Positions 1 to 5,801 are shown, numbered from the stretch's first letter. The stretch is 6,714 nt of DNA from Woeseia sp. (GCA_018701055.1 JABIUH010000196.1:1-6714); one strand, 5' to 3'. Program-made: numbers and translations. Notes: generated by a model not told the origin, from the letters alone.

Positions 1-251
1 CGCTTGTCGGAAATGCTCAGAACGCCTTTTTCCATGTCGATGTCAATGTCCTCTGCCTTTACGCCGGGTACATCTGCTCGCAATAGAAAGCGGGCATCTT
101 TTTCGACAATATCAACGTGCGGAAGCCAGTTTGTGGCCTCTTTTTCGCCATTGGTGACAGTGCTAAGACCGTGCCGTCTAGTTGCTAGGCCACTGACGTC
201 GTGGTGCAACAAGTTGGTCAGATTCCACGGTTCGAATCAACTTATATTCAT
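1..251 (-). pseudogene. Hsp20/IbpA-family small heat-shock protein, 5' part only, with in-frame TGA at codon 5
   Basis: Small heat-shock proteins are cytoplasmic ATP-independent holdases that bind unfolding proteins. The minus-strand frame starting at ATG 251-249 gives an Hsp20-like N-terminus: MNIS, then a stop (TGA, 239-237), then FEPWNLTNLL. Further on come WLPHVDIVEKDARFLLRADV (about codons 42-61) and PGVKAEDIDIDMEKGVLSIS, the beginning of the alpha-crystallin domain with its A-x-x-P-G element at codons 59-63. Family members commonly start with M-N-x-x-R-x-E/D-P-W, so codon 5 should be Arg; CGA to TGA is a single C-to-T change. The rest of the frame is open to the window edge, where the gene runs off. 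The ATG has a strong SD (GAGGAG, 265-260, 8 bases away) and a sigma-32 promoter upstream. No ATG lies between the stop and codon 73; TTG codons 14 and 15 (212-207) are the only plausible restart sites and lack a clear SD. It could be a recent pseudogene, a restart gene or a base-call error. The family assignment is firm; the inactivation is inferred. Confidence 0.75.
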
Positions 252-259
252 TTTACAAA

Positions 260-265
260 CTCCTC
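260..265 (-). promoter_or_regulatory. Ribosome binding site of the Hsp20 gene
   Basis: The minus strand reads GAGGAG eight bases before the ATG at 251-249. This strong SD supports that ATG as the original start, and so supports reading the TGA four codons later as a real interruption rather than as sequence upstream of the gene. Confidence 0.7.
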
Positions 266-278
266 ATTTAACTCTGTT

Positions 279-294
279 TTCTGCTAGCGCAGAA
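279..294 (-). other. Small hairpin in the Hsp20 5' leader
   Basis: The minus strand reads TTCTGC-GCTA-GCAGAA, a perfect 6-bp stem with a 4-base loop, in the leader between the sigma-32 promoter and the SD. Heat-shock genes of this family often carry RNA thermometers in this position. This stem does not itself sequester the SD, so a thermometer role is only a possibility. Confidence 0.35.
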
Positions 295-322
295 TCGAAT
301 TGCACCGACTGATTGAAGCCAT

Positions 323-350
323 TAATTGGGATGCAAGAAGCGTTTTCAAG
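323..350 (-). promoter_or_regulatory. Sigma-32 (RpoH) heat-shock promoter
   Basis: The minus strand has a -35 element CTTGAAA (350-344), a 13-base spacer and a -10 element CCCAATTA (330-323). This closely matches the known RpoH pattern CTTGAAA / CCCCATnTA with an 11-16 base spacer. It lies about 72 bases upstream of the Hsp20 ATG and points towards it, leaving a leader of roughly 60-65 bases. The match and its position before a small heat-shock gene support each other. Confidence 0.85.
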
Positions 351-428
351 GTGTGAACAAGGACGAAAAATCGTGTCATGAGGGGCAACGTTAAGCGCTA
401 GAAAGGCGTACGGGCGTTTTACTTAATG

Positions 429-444
429 CCACTATATGTTGTGG
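429..444 (+). promoter_or_regulatory. Probable NrdR box upstream of nrdJa
   Basis: CCACTATATGTTGTGG matches the known NrdR-box consensus acaCwAtATaTwGtgt at about 13 of 16 positions, including the strongly conserved C4 and G13. NrdR is the ATP/dATP-sensing repressor of ribonucleotide reductase operons, so a box in the intergenic region before nrdJa makes biological sense. NrdR boxes usually come in pairs about 31 bp apart near the promoter. I see no good partner at that distance, and the site lies 335 bases before the nrdJa ATG. A much weaker resemblance (554-569, about 11 of 16 but lacking C4 and G13) overlaps the candidate -35 element. Confidence 0.6.
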
Positions 445-565
445 ATTGGATATTTTACGTTAGGGTCTTTTATTTGCCTTTGAACTTAAAGACGTTTTTC
501 TAGAAGATTTTATAAATCATTGTTTTTTATTAATATAGCGTCATACGAAAAAAACAGAATATGTC

Positions 566-592
566 TTGACAGTCGGGGTCAGCGAGCATAAT
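566..592 (+). promoter_or_regulatory. Candidate sigma-70 promoter of the nrdJ operon
   Basis: A perfect -35 TTGACA (566-571) is followed, after a short 15-base spacer, by CATAAT (587-592), which matches five of six -10 bases. With a 17-base spacer the hexamer would be the poorer TAATCT. The upstream tract (about 505-555) is very AT-rich, with an A-run at 548-554 that could act as an UP element. Transcription would begin near 599, giving a leader of about 180 bases before the nrdJa ATG. Another start nearer the NrdR box (446-476 has a weak TTGGAT / TTTATT pair) cannot be excluded. Confidence 0.45.
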
Positions 593-606
593 CTTATTAC
601 TTAGCA

Positions 607-686
607 GGCACCACATCTTGTGCCAACTATAAAGAGATTCTGAAGCCAAATTGGCACTTGCCGCTCGAGTTTTGGGCAACGGCAAG
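607..686 (+). other. Two hairpins in the nrdJa leader
   Basis: Within the predicted leader, GGCAC (607-611) pairs with GTGCC (620-624) over an 8-base loop, and CTTGCCG (657-663) pairs with CGGCAAG (680-686) over a 16-base loop. With the palindrome at 703-724 they suggest a structured leader. I do not see the conserved core of a cobalamin riboswitch, so no known regulatory RNA family is assigned. Confidence 0.3.
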
Positions 687-702
687 CGGGGTACTATTCG
701 CT

Positions 703-724
703 TTATGAAATGGTCATTTCATAA
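703..724 (+). repeat. Inverted repeat in the nrdJa leader
   Basis: TATGAAATG-GT-CATTTCATA, extended by one more T/A pair, gives a 10-bp stem around a 2-base centre, 57 bases before the nrdJa ATG. It contains no T-run, so it is not a simple terminator. It could be the operator of a dimeric regulator or an RNA hairpin near the translation start. The symmetry is seen directly; the function is unknown. Confidence 0.5.
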
Positions 725-780
725 GTGTGTGGTAGAAGGATCGGAGTCTCCTCAAGGATTTTTTGGGAGTAGAGCACCAC

Positions 781-2937
781 ATGAAGTCGGCAGTAAATCT
801 TCAAGCGCAGTCTGTAGCAGAAATTACTTTTCAATCAGCTTCATTGGATATATGGAGCACGAAATACCGACTGTGTGCGAAAGACGGTAGCGTCATCGAT
901 GAGAATATAGACGATACGTATAAACGGGTCGCACGTGCGCTCGCCGATGTAGAAGTCGAATCATTGCGTGATGAGTGTTACCAGCAGTTTCTGTGGGCCT
1001 TGCGTTCGGGTGCGATTCCGGCAGGCCGTATTATTTCCAATGCGGGAGCCCAGGAGCACAAACCAGCAACCTCCACGATCAATTGCACTGTGTCAGGCAC
1101 GGTTGCGGATTCGATGGATAATATCCTTAATAAGGTGCACGAGGCCGGCCTCACATTGAAGGCGGGATGTGGTATCGGCTACGAATTTTCCACATTGCGA
1201 CCAAAAGGCGCGTATGTCACCGGAGCGGGCGCCTATACGTCAGGTCCCCTGTCGTTCATGGATATCTACGACAAAATGTGTTTCACCGTGTCGTCGGCAG
1301 GCGGCAGGCGTGGCGCCCAAATGGGTACGTTTGATATCGGGCATCCGGATGTCATGGAGTTCATCAGAGCTAAGAGAGAAGACGGACGACTGCGGCAATT
1401 TAATCTTTCATTGCTAGTAACAGATGAATTTATGCAGGCAGTGAAGAGTGACACCGACTGGCAGTTGGCGTTTCCAGTAACACCGAAAGAAGTAGAGCAG
1501 GACAAGCTCAATATCGACGAGCCAGGACAGTTTGTGTGGCGAGAATGGCCAGAGCCCGATAACTACGTTCGCAATAGCGAAGGTCTCGTGTGTTGCAAGA
1601 TCTACAAAACGTTGCCGGCACGGCGAGTCTGGGACGTCATTATGGCTTCGACGTACGATTTTGCTGAGCCGGGCTTTGTCCTGATCGATAAAGTTAATGA
1701 AATGAACAACAACTGGTTCGTGGAGAATATTCGCGCAACCAACCCTTGCGGAGAGCAACCGCTGCCGCCGTATGGTTCGTGTTTATTGGGATCGGTCAAT
1801 CTGACCAAGTTCGTGCGGGGGCCGTTTTCGGCTGACGCGAAATTTGATTGGGATGAGTTTCGTAAGGTCGTTAAAGTCTTTACACGCATGTTGGACAACG
1901 TAGTGGAGATTAACGGTCTCCCATTGCCGCGGCAGCGAGACGAGATTCAGCGTAAGCGCCGGCATGGCATGGGCTTTCTTGGCTTGGGTTCAGCCATCAC
2001 GATGCTGCGAATGAAATATGGTGAACCGGCAGCCGTTCGCTTTACGGAAGAAGTCGCTAAGCAACTGGCGCTCGCCGGTTGGGAGATGGGTTTGGAGTTG
2101 GCGCGGGAGAAAGGACCGGCGCCGATTATGAATGAGGAATTTGAGGTCACGGGCGAGATGCTTGCGAAGCGGCCCGAGATGGCGGCGGACGGCTACAAAT
2201 TGGGCGACTCAATTTCCGGGCGCATTTTGCATAGTCGTTACAGTCGTTATATGCAGAGAATCGCAACCGAGGCGCCAGAACTTGTTGCTGAGATGGCGAA
2301 AGTTGGCGCTCGATTTACACATCACAGCTCTATTGCGCCGACCGGCACGATTTCGTTGTCGCTGGCGAATAATGCGAGCAATGGAATCGAGCCAAGTTTC
2401 GCGCATCATTATTTCCGCAATGTCATTCGTGAGGGCAAAAAGAGTAAAGAGAAAGTAGATGTTTTCTCTTTCGAAATGTTGGCGTATCGAGAATTGATTA
2501 ATTCCAAGGCAGGTCCCGCGACAGACGAAAATTATCGACCGGAAAATTCATTACCAGATTATTTCATTACGGCCGAAGACATTACGCCGACAGCGCATGT
2601 CGATATTCAGGCTGCGGCACAAAAATGGATTGATTCGTCGATCTCGAAAACAGCCAACGTACCGACAGACTATCCCTACGAAGATTTTAAAGACATCTAT
2701 CTGTATGCGTATGAACAGGGTTTGAAAGGATGTACGACGTTTCGCTTCAATCCGGAGGCTTTTCAGGGCGTCTTGGTTAAGGAGCAAGACCTTAAGAAAA
2801 CGGTTTATACCTTTACGCTCGATGATGGGTCGAAAGTGGATCTTAAGGGAGACGAAGAGCTTGAGTATGACGGTGAAGTACATACCGCTGCCAATCTGTT
2901 CAATGCTTTAAAAGAAGGCTATTACGGGAAATTTTGA
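781..2937 (+). CDS. nrdJa: Adenosylcobalamin-dependent (class II) ribonucleotide reductase, catalytic subunit NrdJa
   Basis: Class II enzymes reduce ribonucleotides to deoxyribonucleotides in the cytoplasm, using adenosylcobalamin to make the thiyl radical, so they need neither oxygen nor an iron subunit. Numbering from ATG 781 (718 residues), the substrate-site cysteines are C102 (in TINCTVSG) and C334 (in YGSCLLGSVNL). The radical site is N321-P-C323-G-E325, the N-x-C-x-E motif of the family. IAPTGTISL and NASNGIEPSF follow at about 517-540. There is no N-terminal ATP-cone: the catalytic domain starts almost at once (LDIWSTKYRL). The protein ends in EGYYGKF with no cysteine tail; the tail is on the separate nrdJb gene, as in Pseudomonas. 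The ATG is preceded by GGGAG (765-769); an in-frame TTG at 763 would add six residues and is less likely. The identity is strongly supported by the motifs and by the partner gene downstream. Confidence 0.95.
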   Translation: MKSAVNLQAQSVAEITFQSASLDIWSTKYRLCAKDGSVIDENIDDTYKRVARALADVEVESLRDECYQQFLWALRSGAIPAGRIISNAGAQEHKPATSTINCTVSGTVADSMDNILNKVHEAGLTLKAGCGIGYEFSTLRPKGAYVTGAGAYTSGPLSFMDIYDKMCFTVSSAGGRRGAQMGTFDIGHPDVMEFIRAKREDGRLRQFNLSLLVTDEFMQAVKSDTDWQLAFPVTPKEVEQDKLNIDEPGQFVWREWPEPDNYVRNSEGLVCCKIYKTLPARRVWDVIMASTYDFAEPGFVLIDKVNEMNNNWFVENIRATNPCGEQPLPPYGSCLLGSVNLTKFVRGPFSADAKFDWDEFRKVVKVFTRMLDNVVEINGLPLPRQRDEIQRKRRHGMGFLGLGSAITMLRMKYGEPAAVRFTEEVAKQLALAGWEMGLELAREKGPAPIMNEEFEVTGEMLAKRPEMAADGYKLGDSISGRILHSRYSRYMQRIATEAPELVAEMAKVGARFTHHSSIAPTGTISLSLANNASNGIEPSFAHHYFRNVIREGKKSKEKVDVFSFEMLAYRELINSKAGPATDENYRPENSLPDYFITAEDITPTAHVDIQAAAQKWIDSSISKTANVPTDYPYEDFKDIYLYAYEQGLKGCTTFRFNPEAFQGVLVKEQDLKKTVYTFTLDDGSKVDLKGDEELEYDGEVHTAANLFNALKEGYYGKF

Positions 2938-2947
2938 AGGACGGAAC

Positions 2948-2986
2948 GTGTTGGATACGAATGACGCAGGAGCCCTGACGATATGA
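2948..2986 (+). CDS. Possible 12-codon mini-ORF overlapping the start of the next ORF
   Basis: GTG 2948 follows an AAGGA (2937-2941) by six bases and opens a 12-codon frame (MLDTNDAGALTI) whose TGA (2984-2986) overlaps the ATG at 2983 as ATGA. That geometry is typical of translational coupling. The AAGGA overlaps the nrdJa stop codon. It may be only a device that carries ribosomes from nrdJa to the next frame, or it may be chance; there is no evidence for a functional peptide. Confidence 0.25.
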   Translation: MLDTNDAGALTI

Positions 2987-3144
2987 GTCAAAGTCAGGTG
3001 TGGAAGAAGAAGATCGGTGGACTCACCAATAAATTAACGGAGCAGCGACAAAGCTGGCTGAGTCTGTCAGATACGTCCCGAAAGGCCATGGTTGCCGCAA
3101 CATCGGGGCAGCAAAAAGCCGGTCTGAAACGGCGAGATAATTGA
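2983..3144 (+). CDS. Small basic hypothetical protein (53 aa) between nrdJa and nrdJb
   Basis: I do not recognise this protein. ATG 2983 is preceded by CAGGAG (2967-2972) ten bases upstream, and the frame runs 53 codons to TGA 3142-3144. The product starts MSQSQVWKKKIGGLTNKLTE and ends KAGLKRRDN. It is strongly basic: KKK at 8-10 and KRR at 49-51, with about eleven Lys/Arg against three Asp/Glu. It has no cysteine, signal peptide or membrane segment, and looks largely helical. Its stop touches the nrdJb SD (GAGG, 3143-3146), and its start overlaps the stop of a mini-ORF, so translation of the cluster is probably coupled. Position and good initiation signals argue that it is expressed. A role as a reductase accessory or small nucleic-acid-binding protein would be speculation. 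Confidence 0.6.
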   Translation: MSQSQVWKKKIGGLTNKLTEQRQSWLSLSDTSRKAMVAATSGQQKAGLKRRDN

Positions 3145-3153
3145 GGTAAGAAA

Positions 3154-3867
3154 GTGAGTAGGTTAAAGATTGATCAGAAGATCGTTGGCTATGTTGTAAA
3201 TCAACCCAACGAGAAAGAAAAAGAAAAGTCGCGACCGGAGTTTCGTCGTGAGACGACAGAAGGCGGCGCGGAAGTCATTCGCATGCATGAGAAGCTTGAG
3301 CGTCCGGAGATGCTCATTGGCTCAACATACAAAGTGAAAACACCGGTTTCGGATCATGCAATGTACGTGACGATTAACGACATTATTTTGAACGAAGGTA
3401 CGGAATACGAAAAACGTCGGCCGTTTGAAATTTTTGTTAATTCAAAGAATCTCGATCACTATCAGTGGATCGTGGCATTGACGCGAATTATTTCGGCTGT
3501 GTTCCGCAAGGGCGGTGACGTTACGTTCCTGGTTGACGAATTGAAGGCTGTGTTCGATCCACGCGGCGGCTATTGGCAAACGGGCGGTAAGTTTATGCCG
3601 TCAATTATTGCTGAATTGGGCTACATCGTAGAGAAGCATCTGATCTCTATTGGTCTGTTGAGCAAGCCGGAACTTGACGACGGGCAAAAAAAGATGATCG
3701 CGGAAAAGCGCGCTGAGTTTGAAGAGCGCGCTAAGCAACAGGATGCATTTACGAAGAGTGATTTTCCGGAAGGCGCTCAGCTGTGTAACAAGTGCAGCAC
3801 AGTGGCGTTGATCATGATGGATGGGTGTATGACTTGTCTCTCCTGCGGCGACTCCAAGTGCGGCTGA
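3154..3867 (+). CDS. nrdJb: Class II ribonucleotide reductase, NrdJb (TSCPD domain and cysteine-rich C-terminal tail)
   Basis: NrdJb is the detached C-terminal part of the adenosylcobalamin-dependent reductase and works with NrdJa to re-reduce the active site. The 237-residue product has a lysine-rich N-terminus. A TSCPD-type domain follows at about 70-170, with YVTINDI, RPFEIFVNSKN, YQWIVALTRIISAVFRKGGD and ELKAVFDPRGGYW. The tail carries C211-x2-C214 and C225-x2-C228, a likely zinc site, then C231-x4-C236 in CGDSKCG, matching the redox-active pair that shuttles electrons into the active-site disulfide in single-chain class II enzymes. The GTG start is well supported: GAGG (3143-3146) lies seven bases upstream and overlaps the stop of the small ORF. 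It should share a transcript with nrdJa and ends before the terminator at 4001-4036. Confidence 0.93.
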   Translation: MSRLKIDQKIVGYVVNQPNEKEKEKSRPEFRRETTEGGAEVIRMHEKLERPEMLIGSTYKVKTPVSDHAMYVTINDIILNEGTEYEKRRPFEIFVNSKNLDHYQWIVALTRIISAVFRKGGDVTFLVDELKAVFDPRGGYWQTGGKFMPSIIAELGYIVEKHLISIGLLSKPELDDGQKKMIAEKRAEFEERAKQQDAFTKSDFPEGAQLCNKCSTVALIMMDGCMTCLSCGDSKCG

Positions 3868-3912
3868 CGGCTGCTAAAAATCGCTTCGAGAGGCTCACGT
3901 TGTGGGGATACG

Positions 3913-3970
3913 CATAAGCTGTCATTTGGACCCCATAAGCTGTCATTAGCGAGCACCATAAATTGTCATT
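3913..3970 (+). repeat. Three direct repeats of CATAAGCTGTCATT
   Basis: CATAAGCTGTCATT occurs at 3913-3926 and 3934-3947 exactly, and as CATAAATTGTCATT at 3957-3970 (two differences). Start-to-start spacings are 21 and 23 bases, about two helical turns. They lie between nrdJb and its terminator. Multiple short repeats with a TGTCATT core resemble the end repeats of IS21-family elements, and a TGTGGGG that could be a terminal TG lies just before them (3901). No transposase gene is present, so a solo end, a decayed element or a cluster of protein-binding sites are all possible. Confidence 0.6.
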
Positions 3971-4050
3971 AGAATCGGTCTAGCGTATTTCGACCAAGAG
4001 AGACCACCTACCCGAAAGGGTTCGTGGTCTTTTTTTGCTAGGTCGATTCT
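3971..4050 (+). repeat. Long inverted repeat enclosing the nrdJ terminator
   Basis: AGAATCGGTCTAGC (3971-3984) is the near-complement of GCTAGGTCGATTCT (4037-4050). Twelve of 14 pairs are Watson-Crick, and the two mismatches become G-U pairs in plus-strand RNA, so the RNA could form an unbroken 14-bp stem. The intrinsic terminator lies inside it. The first arm begins immediately after the third direct repeat. Confidence 0.55.
4001..4036 (+). terminator. Rho-independent terminator of the nrdJ operon
   Basis: AGACCAC (4001-4007) pairs with GTGGTCT (4024-4030). An inner ACCC-GAAA-GGGT stem-loop (4010-4021) follows a small internal loop, and seven T residues (4030-4036) come next. It lies 133 bases past the nrdJb stop and is oriented for plus-strand transcription. 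Confidence 0.88.
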
Positions 4051-4391
4051 CTCGCGATTGGAGAGTTTGGTGATTGGCAGCGGGTATCCGTTTTAGAACG
4101 TCAATATTGGGATCAAAGGCTAATAACAGTTTAGTGCCTAGAAGCCGGGCATTGACGGACTAGGATAAACACGAAGACTTTAGTCGCCCGTCGAACTACA
4201 CATACGCGGCTACGGCCGTATTCTGGATCGATTCTCGCCAATTGATTCTAAGTCGCTTTGACACGGCCTTGGCCGTTAGCGGACCTTTGACAGCCCTTGT
4301 ACGGTGGACACAATCAAGTTTCATTTCTAGTTTCCGGAGTGTCGCAATACCGGGCGAAGTCCAGTCAGGGGTTTGCATCCCTTTCCCAGCC
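4051..4391. other. Intergenic stretch without a recognisable gene
   Basis: I find no credible coding region here. A short minus-strand open frame (4196-4378) has no recognised motif. Local symmetry includes ACGGCC-TT-GGCCGT (4263-4276), CTCTC/GAGAG near 4050-4066, and a bulged stem pairing GACGGACTA (4154-4162) with TAGT and CCGTC (4181-4192). No U-run terminator for gltD on the minus strand is visible, so gltBD may end by Rho-dependent termination. Confidence 0.5.
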
Positions 4392-5795
4392 TTAGATATT
4401 CAAATAGCTGACAATGCCTTTTGCTGCTTCGCGGCCTTCGAACACTGCAGTGACAACGAGATCCGAGCCGCGAACCATATCGCCTCCCGCAAAGACTTTA
4501 GAATTCGAAGTCTGGAAGCGCTCATCGTTATCAATGTAGACCAAACCATTGTCTTGGAGGTCGATGTTGAAGTCGGCAAACCAGGGCTCCGGACTTGCGC
4601 GGAATCCAAAGGCGATGACCACAGCGTCAGCTTCGAGAAGTTGCTCTGTCCCAGAAACAGTTTTTGGTCGGCGTCGGCCGTCGGGGCCGGGCAATCCGAG
4701 TCTCGTCTCGATAACTCTTACGCCTGTCGCCTGCTTGTCACCGACAATTTCCAACGGCTGTTGGTTGAACAGAAATTTGACGCCTTCTTCTTTGCTGTTT
4801 TCAAACTCACGCCGTGAACCGGGCATGTTTTCCTCGTCACGACGATAAACGCAATGGACCGAAGTTGCGCCTTGTCGAATAGCAGTGCGTACGCAGTCCA
4901 TCCCTGTATCGCCGCCGCCAAGTACAATTACTCGTTTTCCGGACAGATTGATTTCAGGTTTGCGCACGTTATCCGGGCCAAGTTCCGGTTGAACGTTTGC
5001 AACCAGATAGGGAAGGGCTTTGACAACCCCTGCGAGGTTTTCGCCGGGAAATTCACCTTTGACACTCGTGTAGGTGCCCATACCGAGGAATACAGCATCA
5101 TACTGATCCAGCAATTGTTGAAACGGCAGGTCTTCACCAATTCGAGTATTAAGAACAAATTTCACACCCATGCCCTCGAGAATTTCGCGGCGAGTTCTGA
5201 CAACATCTTTGTCCAGCTTGAATGGCGGAATGCCAAAAGTCAGCAATCCGCCGATTTCTGAATATGCGTCGTAAATGACGGATCGAACACCGTTGCGAGC
5301 GAGGACATCAGCAGCGGCCAGGCCGGCAGGTCCGGCACCTACAATGCCAACACATTTGCCGGTGTCGACAATATGGGACATGTCCGGCCGCCAACCTTGT
5401 TTGAGCGCCTCATCCGTAATGTATTTCTCGATGCTACCAATGCTGACGGCACCGTTCGCATCGTCGAGTGTGCACGCGCCTTCGCAAAGTCTGTCTTGCG
5501 GGCAGATACGACCACAGATCTCTGGCAGTGAATTGGTTTGATGCGACAGTTCTGCGGCAAGAAACAAATTTCCTTCTTCAATGAGTTTTAGCCAATTCGG
5601 AATATAGTTGTGGACCGGGCACTTCCACTCGCAATAGGGATTGCCGCAATCGAGACACCGACCGGCCTGACTGGCGGCGTCCGCTGCATCGAAAGATCCG
5701 TAAATTTCTTTGTAGTGTTCAACGCGAATCTCGACGGATTCTTTTTCCGGGTCGCGTCGCGGAACTTCGAAAAACTGTAATGGATGAGTCGACAT
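4392..5795 (-). CDS. gltD: Glutamate synthase [NADPH] small (beta) subunit
   Basis: GltD takes electrons from NADPH through FAD and passes them by iron-sulfur clusters to GltB, which converts 2-oxoglutarate and glutamine into two glutamates (GOGAT step of ammonia assimilation, cytoplasm). The 467-residue product has the N-terminal double 4Fe-4S cysteine set C47-x2-C50-x4-C55-x3-C59 and C94-x3-C98-x5-C104-x3-C108. It has an FAD-binding GxGxxG (GIVGAGPAGLAAADVLARNG, 150-169), GGLLTFGIPPFKLDKDVV (182-199), an NADPH-binding GGGDTGMDC (293-301) and a C-terminal FAD element FAGGDMVRGSDLVV (435-448). Length and motif order are those of a complete GltD. The ATG lies six bases after the gltB stop with no strong SD of its own, so translation is probably coupled to gltB. 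Related GltD-like oxidoreductase subunits exist, but the upstream gltB makes this assignment secure. Confidence 0.96.
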   Translation of the reverse strand: MSTHPLQFFEVPRRDPEKESVEIRVEHYKEIYGSFDAADAASQAGRCLDCGNPYCEWKCPVHNYIPNWLKLIEEGNLFLAAELSHQTNSLPEICGRICPQDRLCEGACTLDDANGAVSIGSIEKYITDEALKQGWRPDMSHIVDTGKCVGIVGAGPAGLAAADVLARNGVRSVIYDAYSEIGGLLTFGIPPFKLDKDVVRTRREILEGMGVKFVLNTRIGEDLPFQQLLDQYDAVFLGMGTYTSVKGEFPGENLAGVVKALPYLVANVQPELGPDNVRKPEINLSGKRVIVLGGGDTGMDCVRTAIRQGATSVHCVYRRDEENMPGSRREFENSKEEGVKFLFNQQPLEIVGDKQATGVRVIETRLGLPGPDGRRRPKTVSGTEQLLEADAVVIAFGFRASPEPWFADFNIDLQDNGLVYIDNDERFQTSNSKVFAGGDMVRGSDLVVTAVFEGREAAKGIVSYLNI

Positions 5796-5801
5796 GATTG
5801 A

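Noticed and set aside
4..312. Plus-strand open frame at the left edge
   Set aside because: It is a shadow of the minus-strand Hsp20 gene, whose translation is recognisably family-like; this one is serine-rich with no motif.
600..780. Cobalamin riboswitch upstream of the B12-dependent reductase
   Set aside because: I looked for the conserved core and B12-box-like sequence and did not find them; a covariance-model search would be decisive.
763..780. TTG 763 as the nrdJa start
   Set aside because: ATG 781 is the better start codon, has a purine-rich GGGAGTAGAG upstream, and gives the usual short N-terminus; the TTG adds only six residues.
651..890. 79-codon TTG-start frame before and into nrdJa, possible leader peptide
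   Set aside because: It has a rare start with no clear SD, crosses the leader hairpins and overlaps the nrdJa start out of frame; no recognisable protein features.
3971..4050. Integron attC site or REP element
   Set aside because: The arms lack the GTTRRRY / RYYYAAC core sites, and there is no integrase or cassette context; the inner hairpin is fully explained as a terminator.
4196..4378. 60-codon minus-strand frame downstream of gltD
   Set aside because: The product has a vaguely basic, helix-turn-helix-like stretch but no motif I can identify and no SD; chance is the simpler explanation.
4242..4817. Long plus-strand frame antisense to gltD
   Set aside because: It is the complement of a well-defined gltD coding region and starts in noncoding DNA.
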